34,438 nucleotides of DNA from an uncultured Bacilli bacterium. Its GTDB lineage: Bacteria > Bacillota_I > Bacilli_A > RF39 > UBA660. Below are positions 1 to 7,437 of this stretch, piece by piece. Position 1 is the first letter of the stretch. Each line of letters begins with the position of its first letter. Position numbers and translations under genes: made by a program. A model generated the notes under the pieces. That model was not told the DNA's origin and did not search any database. It saw only the letters and a list, made by a program, of their open reading frames with translations. The stretch lies in NCBI GenBank assembly GCA_910585045.1, contig CAJUCD010000013.1, positions 1 through 34,438 on the forward strand, given 5' to 3'.

Positions 1-11
1 TAATTTACTCA

Positions 12-46
12 TATAAAAACCTCGTTTCTATGTCCAAGAAACGGGG
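12..46 (-). terminator. Intrinsic terminator of parC
   Basis: On the minus strand a 10-bp stem (arms 37-46 and 20-29, one G-U pair, 7-nt loop) is followed by a T-run (15-19). It lies 26 bases past the parC stop codon, so parC ends its transcript here. Confidence 0.85.
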
Positions 47-71
47 TTCATGTCAATTTGGTGCTTTATTT

Positions 72-2561
72 CTATAACTTAAAGTCGTCAATAAAATCAG
101 CGATAGATAAGGCCTTATTAACTTTAGGTTCTTCTGTTTTTTCTTCTTTTTTAGGCATCTCATTATCTTCAATCTTTTCCTTTAACGTTACTTTAGCAGC
201 AGTGTCTAATTTATATTTGCTAATATTAGAACCTGTAGATGCCAAATCCATAATAGCAATATCACTATTTTTTAAAATATTAATATCACTATCGACTTTT
301 GTTAAAACTAAATCACGAGCAGAAGTTCCAAAAGCTGTAATAACTTTATAAGTTACTGTTTTAGTCTTTTTAAGAATAGTACTACCCTTTTTTGCTCGAC
401 TATGTGTTTCTAAATCACTTATTTTAACTCTTTTAGCTGTTTTATTATCTGTAAAAAGGGTTACATATTCAGTTTTATCATCATAACTAATTGTAGTTAT
501 TAATTGGTCCTCTTTTAAAGAAATACCTTTTACACCACTAGCTTTAGTGCCAACAATTGGTAGTTCTTCAGATTTATAATTTAAGTAATAGCCATTTGCA
601 GTAATAAAGAGAATATTATCTGTAGCAAGATTAACACTTACTAATTCATCATTTGCTTTTAATTTTAAAGCAGTCATTGGTTTATTACATCTTTGAACTT
701 CAAAATCGCTCATAAGAGTTCTTTTAGCCATTCCTTCTTTAGAAGCTAAAACTAAAGTTTTATTCTTGTTATATATGTAAGATGTTAAAACTTTCTCACC
801 ATCTTGTAACATTATAATATTGTTAACATGTTTACCTAATTCTTTCCATTTCATGTCTGGTATTTTATAAACGGGAATAAATAGATAGTTACCAAGATTA
901 GTGAAAACCATTAAAGTATCTAGTGTAGTACATTCATATAATCCTGTAACAAAGTCTCCTGGTTTTAAAGTAGTATCCTCAGTACTAGCAGCATAACTTT
1001 TACTACTGACTCTTTTTAAATAGCCTTCATTAGTAACTACGACTACAACATTTTCTTTAGGAATCATTTCTTTTATATCTAACTTAATTTCTTGAATATT
1101 TTCTTCAATTTTTGTAAGTCTTGGAGTAGCATATTCTTTTTTAATTAATTTAAGTTCTTTTTTCATAACATATTTTAAAACTTCTTCATCACTTAAAATA
1201 GCTTTTAAACCTTCAATTAGTTTAGCGAGCTTTTCCATTTTTTCTTCTAATTCAACAACATCAGTATTAGTTAATTTATATAATTGTAAAGTAACAATAG
1301 CTTCTGCTTGTTCCATAGTAAAATCAAATTCTTTTACTAAATTATTTTTAGCATCACTTTTATTTTTACTAGCTCTAATTACTTTGATTACTTCATCTAA
1401 AATAGAAATACATTTAATTAAACCTTCAACAATATGCATTGCTTTTTCATTGGCTGCTAAATCAAATTTAGTACGATTTAAAATGACTTCGCGGTTATGA
1501 GCAATATAAGCATCTAAAATTTCTAAAATGCCTAATGTTTTTGGAACACGATTAACGATAGCAACCATATTGTAATTGTAAGATATTTGTAAATCAGTAT
1601 TTTTAAATAAATAATTTAAAACTAAATCTGCATTGGCACCAGCTTTTAAATCTATAGCAATTCTTAATCCTTCCCTATCAGATTCATCACGCACTTCTGC
1701 CATACCATCAATTTTTTTATCTATTCTAATACCATCAATTTTATTAACAAGTAGAGCTTTGTTGACATCATAAGGAATTTCTGTAATAATGATTTTTTCT
1801 TTGCCTTTTTCTTTTACAATGTCATATTTTGACTTAACTATTACGCGCCCTTTTCCTGTTTTAAAAGCATCACGTATGCCATCAATACCACAAGCTATAC
1901 CTCCAGTTGGGAAATCAGGGCCTTTAACTATTTCTAAAATTGTATCTAATTTACAGTTTGGAGATTCTATTCTTTTAATCGTGGCATCAATTATTTCACC
2001 TAAATTATGAGGAGGAATATTGGTAGCATAACCTGCACTAATACCCATTGTACCATTTACTAAAAGATTAGGAAATTTAGCTGGTAATACTGTTGGCTCT
2101 AATAGACGGTCATCAAAGTTAGGAGCAAAATTAACAGTGTTTTTTTCTAAGTCTGCAAGAAGTTCATTACTAATTTTAGCTAGACGAGCTTCGGTATAAC
2201 GGTAAGCTGCGGCGCCATCACCATCCATAGAGCCATTATTACCTTTCATATCAACTAGAATAGAATTTTGTTTCCACCACTGGCTCATACGTACCATTGC
2301 ATCATATACTGAAGAATCACCATGAGGATGATATTTTCCAAGTACATCACCAACAGTGGCAGCACACTTAACATATTTTTTATCATAAGTGTAACCTGCT
2401 TTATACATAGCAAAAAGAATTCTTCTTTGAACTGGTTTTAGACCATCTCTAACGTCTGGAATAGCTCGGTCTTGAATTATTTCTTTAGCATAAGCGCCAA
2501 ATCTGAGACCCATTATTTCTTCTAAAGCATAATCTTCAATTCTTTTTAATATATCTTGCAT
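72..2561 (-). CDS. parC: DNA topoisomerase IV subunit A (ParC)
   Basis: This is the breakage-reunion subunit of topoisomerase IV, which with ParE decatenates daughter chromosomes. The N-terminal winged-helix domain carries the RYTEAR motif with catalytic Tyr122. The quinolone-determining segment HPHGDSSVYD keeps Ser83 and an acidic residue, Asp87, so no classical resistance change is seen. The EPTVLPAKFPNLLVNG segment is typical of type IIA A subunits. The C-terminal half is a beta-pinwheel without a true GyrA box; only a degenerate SRAKKG is present, which favours ParC over GyrA. I chose ATG at 2561 (829 aa): the motif AAAGGTGA precedes it by 5 nt, and the longer GTG start at 2570 lies inside that ribosome-binding site. 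The partner parE is 8 kb away on the same strand. I find no confident promoter in the 185-base upstream gap. Confidence 0.95.
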   Translation of the reverse strand: MQDILKRIEDYALEEIMGLRFGAYAKEIIQDRAIPDVRDGLKPVQRRILFAMYKAGYTYDKKYVKCAATVGDVLGKYHPHGDSSVYDAMVRMSQWWKQNSILVDMKGNNGSMDGDGAAAYRYTEARLAKISNELLADLEKNTVNFAPNFDDRLLEPTVLPAKFPNLLVNGTMGISAGYATNIPPHNLGEIIDATIKRIESPNCKLDTILEIVKGPDFPTGGIACGIDGIRDAFKTGKGRVIVKSKYDIVKEKGKEKIIITEIPYDVNKALLVNKIDGIRIDKKIDGMAEVRDESDREGLRIAIDLKAGANADLVLNYLFKNTDLQISYNYNMVAIVNRVPKTLGILEILDAYIAHNREVILNRTKFDLAANEKAMHIVEGLIKCISILDEVIKVIRASKNKSDAKNNLVKEFDFTMEQAEAIVTLQLYKLTNTDVVELEEKMEKLAKLIEGLKAILSDEEVLKYVMKKELKLIKKEYATPRLTKIEENIQEIKLDIKEMIPKENVVVVVTNEGYLKRVSSKSYAASTEDTTLKPGDFVTGLYECTTLDTLMVFTNLGNYLFIPVYKIPDMKWKELGKHVNNIIMLQDGEKVLTSYIYNKNKTLVLASKEGMAKRTLMSDFEVQRCNKPMTALKLKANDELVSVNLATDNILFITANGYYLNYKSEELPIVGTKASGVKGISLKEDQLITTISYDDKTEYVTLFTDNKTAKRVKISDLETHSRAKKGSTILKKTKTVTYKVITAFGTSARDLVLTKVDSDINILKNSDIAIMDLASTGSNISKYKLDTAAKVTLKEKIEDNEMPKKEEKTEEPKVNKALSIADFIDDFKL

Positions 2562-2755
2562 CTTACTCACCTTTTAATATTTTATCATAAAAAGATAGGT
2601 AAAGAAACCGCCTTTACACTTTTTAGCGTCAAACTAAAACTATAATATTTTATTTATTTGTAAATGCTTTTATATATGTATGACATTTATATTAGTTAAT
2701 CTTTTTAAAACTTTCTAATAGTTATAAAATTAGACAAAAGAAAAAGTCTCATATT

Positions 2756-3322
2756 TTACTCTGAAACTTCATTGTTATCTATTAATAATTCTTCTAAATA
2801 AATTTCTTCTTTAAATATTTCTCTATAGTTTTCTTCTAAAAATTCTAAACCAATATTTTTTAAATAATTATATTCTTCTTCACTTTCTAAATATATATCG
2901 CATATACCTTCATGCGAAACAGAATACAACCAGCAAATACCATTTTTAAAAAAAGCTATATCCTCGGGATATTTAGGGTTGAGCCAATTATATAAATCAC
3001 AGTTTGATAATAAATATTTTTTTAGTGCATCACTGGATTTATAAAAATATACTTTAAATAAATTATTAAATTTTTCATTAGAATAAGTATTATTATCATT
3101 AATATTTTTAGAAAATACCCAACTAGGCCTTTTAGCTTGCGATATAAAGTCATTTTTAAACCTGTTTTCTAATTCTGCCATATTTTTTCTTAAAATTGTT
3201 ATGTCATTATCATTAAAGCCTATTTCTTTTGAAACAAACATTACAACATTACATTTATTAAAAGCATGTTTAATAAGTTCTTCATAAACAGCATCTTTAA
3301 TGCTATTATTTATTACTATCAT
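2756..3322 (-). CDS. Unrecognised soluble protein, 188 aa
   Basis: I do not recognise this protein with confidence. It has no signal peptide or membrane segment and is rich in acidic and aromatic residues. A stretch at about residues 113-150 (PEDIAFFKNG, then WLYSVSHEG and EEEYNYLKNIG) looks like a conserved folded core, and resembles small proteins in Bacilli sometimes found near phage or toxin-immunity loci; that link is a guess. The ATG is supported by GGAGG 7 nt upstream. It starts 39 bases after the lipoprotein gene with no clear terminator between, so the two may be cotranscribed. A TATAAT at 3337-3342 is too close to the start codon to be a convincing promoter. Downstream only a weak 4-bp hairpin is seen. 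Confidence 0.7.
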   Translation of the reverse strand: MIVINNSIKDAVYEELIKHAFNKCNVVMFVSKEIGFNDNDITILRKNMAELENRFKNDFISQAKRPSWVFSKNINDNNTYSNEKFNNLFKVYFYKSSDALKKYLLSNCDLYNWLNPKYPEDIAFFKNGICWLYSVSHEGICDIYLESEEEYNYLKNIGLEFLEENYREIFKEEIYLEELLIDNNEVSE

Positions 3323-3361
3323 TTGTAGTCCTCCATATTATACTGTCTACAGACTTCTAGT

Positions 3362-3925
3362 TTATTCTTTTACTTCTTCACATACATAGTCTGTTAAAGA
3401 ACATTTGGCAATAATATCTTTACTTATTTCCATAGTATGAAGGTATGTGATAAAATATATATAATTTTCTTCTACTTTATCAATATAATAAAAATCTACA
3501 GAATTTACAACTGTGGAAATTTTAGAGGTATCAAAATGTAATTTTTTTTTAGTTGTATTTTCTTCATCTAATGTAAATTCTGTTACAAGGTTCGTGCATC
3601 TTAATGTATACAATTTGTTTTCATAAAATCGTGTTTTTTGTTTATCTTTATATTCAGTAGTGGCATAGCAACTTCTCATTTCTTCAAGTAATATATATTC
3701 TTCTTCATTATTATTAATTTTATAGAATAGTCCTTCATAAAAGTCTGAAAGTACTGCAAAAGCATAAGTATAATTTTTCTTTTTATTAAAATCTACAAAA
3801 GAATACTTTACCATTTCGTTTTTATCACTTAAATCATAATGTTCAAAATCGGCGAATCTATCATTTTTTGTGTTGCAGCCACACATACTAAAAATAACTA
3901 TTATTAAAATCATTGTTTTTTTCAT
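3362..3925 (-). CDS. Predicted lipoprotein of unknown function, 187 aa
   Basis: The protein begins MKKTMILIIVIFSMCGC: a short basic start, a hydrophobic core, and a lipobox-like MCGC with Cys17 as the likely lipidated residue. This predicts an exported protein anchored to the outer face of the membrane. The rest is hydrophilic and charged with no family I can name. A longer frame starts at 4024, but it would bury the signal peptide 33 residues inside, overlap the upstream gene, and cross a terminator. AGGTGA 5 nt before the ATG at 3925 and an extended -10 box (TGC-TATAAT, 3942-3950) support the shorter start. It is probably in one transcript with the small gene downstream. The lipobox has Met at -3 and Cys at -2, which is unusual, so lipidation is likely but not certain. 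Confidence 0.75.
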   Translation of the reverse strand: MKKTMILIIVIFSMCGCNTKNDRFADFEHYDLSDKNEMVKYSFVDFNKKKNYTYAFAVLSDFYEGLFYKINNNEEEYILLEEMRSCYATTEYKDKQKTRFYENKLYTLRCTNLVTEFTLDEENTTKKKLHFDTSKISTVVNSVDFYYIDKVEENYIYFITYLHTMEISKDIIAKCSLTDYVCEEVKE

Positions 3926-3941
3926 GGAATCACCTAAATAC

Positions 3942-3950
3942 ATTATAGCA
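3942..3950 (-). promoter_or_regulatory. Extended -10 promoter of the lipoprotein gene
   Basis: TATAAT (3942-3947) preceded by TGC forms an extended -10 element 17 bases upstream of the lipoprotein ATG. The matching -35 position (TTTCTA) is poor and sits in the arm of the preceding terminator, so recognition would rely on the extended -10. Confidence 0.55.
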
Positions 3951-3954
3951 TATA

Positions 3955-3989
3955 TATTAAAAACTAGAAACCAAATTGTTTCTAGTTTT
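3955..3989 (-). terminator. Intrinsic terminator of the DUF1906 gene
   Basis: A perfect 12-bp stem (3978-3989 and 3960-3971) with a 6-nt loop runs into a short T-run on the minus strand, about 26 bases after the stop codon of the DUF1906 gene. It separates that gene from the lipoprotein gene. Confidence 0.8.
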
Positions 3990-4014
3990 GACAAGTTTTT
4001 AATCATACAAATCT

Positions 4015-6321
4015 TTAAACCCAAGCTCTATTTTGAATATCATTTCCAAATTCTATTCCTGAAGGAATAAATTTTCCAAACTTTTCAAAATTATTATTGC
4101 CTGTTTTATCTATCTCGTGAACATAAACTCTCCAGCCATATTTAGCTCCAATTGAATTGACATCGTTGCCTAAAATTTTAATTTTACTTCCTGATTTTAT
4201 TATCCCTTCATATTCTCCTGCACCTTCTTTGAAATAAGGCATGTCATGCTTAATTTCAAAGATTTGATCTTGATCTGATAACACAATTTCAAATTTATTT
4301 AAATCAAAATTATAATGTGCACAAGTGAATAAATCATGTCCTTTTAATTGTTGACTTTCATTTCCTTCTTTTTGATTTTTACCAAAATTAAGAAAACAAG
4401 GATTTTCTGTTATATAGCCAATTTTAACATTTTTTCCATCATGAAACATAACTTTATGAACATTATCTTGATCTGGATTTTCTACTGCATATCTAATATA
4501 GAAGTCATTTGGTTTTATTTCACCTATAATTTCTCCTGATGTTTTGTAATAAGATGTAATTTGGGCTTCTGGCGGTAAATAATACGATTTTCTTGAGTAA
4601 ACTGGTACTGAAGTTTTTGTCATATTAATCAAAATTGATTTTAAAGAATCATTAATATTAGTAGAATCAACTTTTGTGCTTGTTCCTTCTATCAAATCTA
4701 AATTTATGATAGAATATTCTGTTCCAATACCATCATTTTGACCTGAATATCCATCTTTGTCTATTGATAGACTTTTTGTTTTATCTTGAGAGTAAATTGT
4801 AGCACCTGAGAATTGATCGAAAGCCCAATTTTTTGGAATTGGGTATCCCAAATTACCACTGTATCCTGTAGCCATATCCGCTACAAAGCTACTACAAGCA
4901 TAGCCAGCACTACATACTCTTGTACAAATATTTCGAGGTCCATAGACACCTATTCGATATTTGCCGCCACTTAAAGTCATAAATTCTGAATGCAACTTCT
5001 TGAAATATGGCAAAATATAGTTAGTAACTTGAATATCAACTGGATCACAGTCAACCGCAAAATAAATAATTGATCCGAATTCCAAATGTAATCTTTCAGC
5101 ATTATTAAAAGCTGAATTAGCATCTTTTGAAGCATTTTCTGTAGTAAAGTATGAAACTTTATTCGCTGCGCCTTGATGGATTGGAAAAACTCTAATACCA
5201 TTTTTAAATAACAATTGTAATTCTTCAGTAGATAGACCTTTTGGTACTCCACCAGCGGCTGTTCCTGATAAATATCTGCCTATATATTTGATACCATTAT
5301 CTTTTAAAACTTTAATGTTATCTTCTGTAATAATAGTAGCAGTATCACAAGCAATAGCTGTTCTACTAGTGTCTCCAGTGCTAACGAGCAATGAAGCCCA
5401 TGTAGCTGCATCTAAAATACCTGTTTTTGGAATAGCATATAGACTTTGAAAATCGTTAATTAACTCGACTAAAGAATTATTATATTCACCTGATATAGTG
5501 AAACCATTAGGTTCTGCAAAGCCATTAACGTATAAAGCCATACGGGCTAAAATAGTAAATTTTAATATTTCATCATTGGTATAATTTCGACCATTATAGT
5601 TTTTTTCCTTTTGAGTATAAGGAATAGTTGGACAGGTTTTTTTAGTTGTTGGTCCGAAATACCCATTGGCTGTTCCAACAGGAAGACCTTCTTCTGCTTG
5701 AAGTCCATACATTAAAGCTTTACTAGTTCCAGCTTGAAATATACCATCACAAGGTTTTAAACCTATATATTTCTCGTAGTTACAATTTAAATATTGTTGT
5801 ATACTACGGATGTTCCTAGTGTGAGCATCTGTTTTATATGTAACAAAATAATCCATTGATAATAATGCTTTCATAATATTTAAATCGACTTCACCTGAAG
5901 CAGTTGATCTTCCTGCATCTTTCTGAAGCTTTTTTATTGCATCTTCAACTTTAGAGTCAAAGGAATCATCAATAATAAATTTCCCTGTAAGCCCATCTTT
6001 TATAGCATAATGACCTGTATCGTAGCCTTTACACCATAAAGCTCCTTGAACTATTCCAAAAAGATTATCATTAACTCCATCTTCCCTTTTAATAGCTCCA
6101 TGTTTTTTAAATGCTGTTTCTGTTCCTGGACCAAAATTTGCAACAGTTGGTGATATGCCAAGTTCTATTTGTAAAGCTTTTATTAAAGCACCAATAGTGC
6201 CCATTCCGAGCATACCATCTTCATCTATGATACTATAGTCACCTTGAGCAACATATCTTTCGTAGGTTTTATTCAACCATGATTGGGTTGCCATAATCAT
6301 TTGATCTCCTTTATTATTCAT
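4015..6321 (-). CDS. DUF1906 glycoside-hydrolase-like protein with peptidoglycan-binding-like repeats, 768 aa
   Basis: Residues about 1-315 contain repeated peptidoglycan-binding-like units, including DGMLGMGTIGALIKALQ, a DGIFQAGTSKAL unit and a later FQSLYAIPKTGILDAATW unit. Residues about 323-545 match the DUF1906 (Rv2525c-like glycoside hydrolase) fold: DNGIKYIGRYLSG, then FAVDCDP with candidate acidic residues Asp424 and Asp426, IGVYGPRNIC, and FDQFSG. The last 220 residues are of unknown type. The family is thought to act on cell-wall glycans, and the GH25-like barrel is inferred. There is no signal peptide, so export would need lysis, a holin-like route or a non-classical path. GGAGG precedes the ATG at 6321; a second site (AAAGGAG) precedes Met8, so two nearby starts are possible. 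It has its own terminator, and an inverted repeat lies in its leader. Confidence 0.85.
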   Translation of the reverse strand: MNNKGDQMIMATQSWLNKTYERYVAQGDYSIIDEDGMLGMGTIGALIKALQIELGISPTVANFGPGTETAFKKHGAIKREDGVNDNLFGIVQGALWCKGYDTGHYAIKDGLTGKFIIDDSFDSKVEDAIKKLQKDAGRSTASGEVDLNIMKALLSMDYFVTYKTDAHTRNIRSIQQYLNCNYEKYIGLKPCDGIFQAGTSKALMYGLQAEEGLPVGTANGYFGPTTKKTCPTIPYTQKEKNYNGRNYTNDEILKFTILARMALYVNGFAEPNGFTISGEYNNSLVELINDFQSLYAIPKTGILDAATWASLLVSTGDTSRTAIACDTATIITEDNIKVLKDNGIKYIGRYLSGTAAGGVPKGLSTEELQLLFKNGIRVFPIHQGAANKVSYFTTENASKDANSAFNNAERLHLEFGSIIYFAVDCDPVDIQVTNYILPYFKKLHSEFMTLSGGKYRIGVYGPRNICTRVCSAGYACSSFVADMATGYSGNLGYPIPKNWAFDQFSGATIYSQDKTKSLSIDKDGYSGQNDGIGTEYSIINLDLIEGTSTKVDSTNINDSLKSILINMTKTSVPVYSRKSYYLPPEAQITSYYKTSGEIIGEIKPNDFYIRYAVENPDQDNVHKVMFHDGKNVKIGYITENPCFLNFGKNQKEGNESQQLKGHDLFTCAHYNFDLNKFEIVLSDQDQIFEIKHDMPYFKEGAGEYEGIIKSGSKIKILGNDVNSIGAKYGWRVYVHEIDKTGNNNFEKFGKFIPSGIEFGNDIQNRAWV

Positions 6322-6339
6322 TTTTTATCCTCCTTTCTA

Positions 6340-6361
6340 GTATGTTTTTTATTGAACATAC
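6340..6361 (-). repeat. Inverted repeat in the leader of the DUF1906 gene
   Basis: Seven-base arms GTATGTT and AACATAC (6340-6346, 6355-6361) are separated by 8 bases, just upstream of the Shine-Dalgarno site. No T-run follows, so it is not a terminator. It may be an operator or a 5' UTR hairpin. Confidence 0.5.
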
Positions 6362-6432
6362 ACTTTATAATATGTAGCATTTTAAACTGTAGTTAGTTAA
6401 TATGCACAGTTTTTTATACTTTTAAATAAATT

Positions 6433-7299
6433 TTATTTATAAACATAAGTTATTCCTGGTGAACCAGAATATTTATTTGCTATAGTTGCAGAACTATAAT
6501 TTATAACATTTCCTAGTCCAGCACTATTAAACGAATAATTTTTAGCTTCATTTAATGTTAATGGTGAATTGGTATGTTGATAAGTAGCTACTAGAGAGCC
6601 ACCTTTTTTATATGTTCCCCATATAAACATTTGCATTGAGTAAGGTTCATTACCTTTAGGTGATAATCCCATAGCAATACCAATACCATTACTAGCTTTA
6701 GTAAAAGCATTACCATTGATGCTTGAATCTTTCCAAACATAACATATAGGATTAGCGGTATCATAATTAACATATTGTAAGCCTTGAGCGTCTAAAATAT
6801 TAAAGTTTGAATATCTAAATGCTAGAATATCATATGATTTTACTGATGGGACAGTTAACCAATTTACGTAAAGTGTACTTGTTAAATACGGTGAACTACT
6901 ACTATTTTCTAATTCTACTTTTAAAGCTGATGTTTGCCAACAAAGATTATTGTTAGAGCAATCATTGTGAGATTCAATAGCATATTTCTCATTATACTCT
7001 TTTTCGCTAACTACAAACGATTCAGATTTAATTATTTTACCATTCTGAATTAAATCTTTATTAACATATATTTGTGTTGTTCTATCAAAGCCATGTGTAT
7101 GTTTAAATACATAAGTGTTATATATAAATTGGTCCATATACTTAAAACTATCTGGATTCATAACATCTTTAAATTCATTAACTATTTCTTCATCAATTAA
7201 TACACCTTTTTCATTAACATAACTACTAGCGCTAACATTAAGTATTAAGCCACACCATAAAAATAATGATATAGCCATTAAACTAAATACTTTTTTCAT
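6433..7299 (-). CDS. Secreted protein of unknown function, 288 aa
   Basis: A clear Sec signal peptide is present (MKKVFSLMAISLFLWCG, then LILNVSA), with likely cleavage after Ala24 before SSYVNEK. The mature part is about 264 residues, beta-rich in appearance, with many Asn, Ser and Tyr, and an odd pair of close cysteines (DCSNNNLCW) that could form a disulfide. The C-terminal third (FIWGTYKKGGSLVATYQHTN and GLGNVINYSSATIANKY) looks like a compact beta-sandwich end. I know no function. A ribosome site AAAGGAA lies 11 nt upstream of the ATG. The promoter region carries a TATAAT box abutting a 16-base perfect palindrome, suggesting repressor control. The next gene downstream, a cell-wall-hydrolase-like protein, has its own terminator, and I see no strong terminator between the two. 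Confidence 0.8.
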   Translation of the reverse strand: MKKVFSLMAISLFLWCGLILNVSASSYVNEKGVLIDEEIVNEFKDVMNPDSFKYMDQFIYNTYVFKHTHGFDRTTQIYVNKDLIQNGKIIKSESFVVSEKEYNEKYAIESHNDCSNNNLCWQTSALKVELENSSSSPYLTSTLYVNWLTVPSVKSYDILAFRYSNFNILDAQGLQYVNYDTANPICYVWKDSSINGNAFTKASNGIGIAMGLSPKGNEPYSMQMFIWGTYKKGGSLVATYQHTNSPLTLNEAKNYSFNSAGLGNVINYSSATIANKYSGSPGITYVYK

Positions 7300-7338
7300 A
7301 TTTTTATCATTCCTTTCTTTTTTAAATAAAAATTAATT

Positions 7339-7354
7339 TGAATTTCGAAATTCA
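7339..7354. promoter_or_regulatory. 16-bp perfect palindrome over the start site of the secreted-protein gene
   Basis: TGAATTTCGAAATTCA is a perfect palindrome. It abuts a TATAAT (minus strand, 7354-7359), so it covers the expected transcription start of the 288-aa secreted protein. This is the usual position for a repressor operator. No matching regulator lies next to it. Confidence 0.6.
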
Positions 7355-7412
7355 TTATATCTTATGATGCTACCCACTGGAAAAGCGCTAGAATTTTTAA
7401 ATATTTTTTAAA

Positions 7413-7437
7413 AAAAAGTTGTATAACACAACTTTTT
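7413..7437 (-). terminator. Intrinsic terminator of the cadC-P-type ATPase operon
   Basis: A 10-bp stem (7428-7437 and 7413-7422) with a 5-nt loop is followed by a T-run on the minus strand. The 5' arm overlaps the ATPase stop codon at 7436-7438. Confidence 0.8.

Noticed and set aside
58..2010. Open frames on the plus strand within parC (58-351 and 1789-2010)
   Set aside because: They are antisense to a highly conserved gene, lack ribosome sites, and their hydrophobic composition is a mirror of the parC codons.
72..2561. GyrA rather than ParC
   Set aside because: No GyrA box is present in the C-terminal domain, and the GDGAAAYRYTEARL and LLVNGTMGISAGYATNIPP forms fit ParC. GyrB versus ParE was settled likewise by GVGGSVVNALS.
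2735..2755. Terminator after the 188-aa gene
   Set aside because: Only a 4-bp AGAC/GTCT stem with a long loop is seen; too weak to list.
2571..2755. A small RNA or promoter in the 185-base gap before parC
   Set aside because: Several AT-rich partial -35 and -10 matches exist, but none has good spacing and position, and I see no stable fold.
3337..3342. TATAAT just before the 188-aa gene as a promoter
   Set aside because: The expected RNA start would fall within the ribosome site, so it is probably a chance match.
4977..5252. A 91-codon minus-strand frame inside the DUF1906 gene
   Set aside because: It overlaps conserved DUF1906 coding sequence in another frame and has no start signals. The same holds for frames inside rpoB and rpoC (for example 26006-26278, 29876-30103 and 31118-31318).
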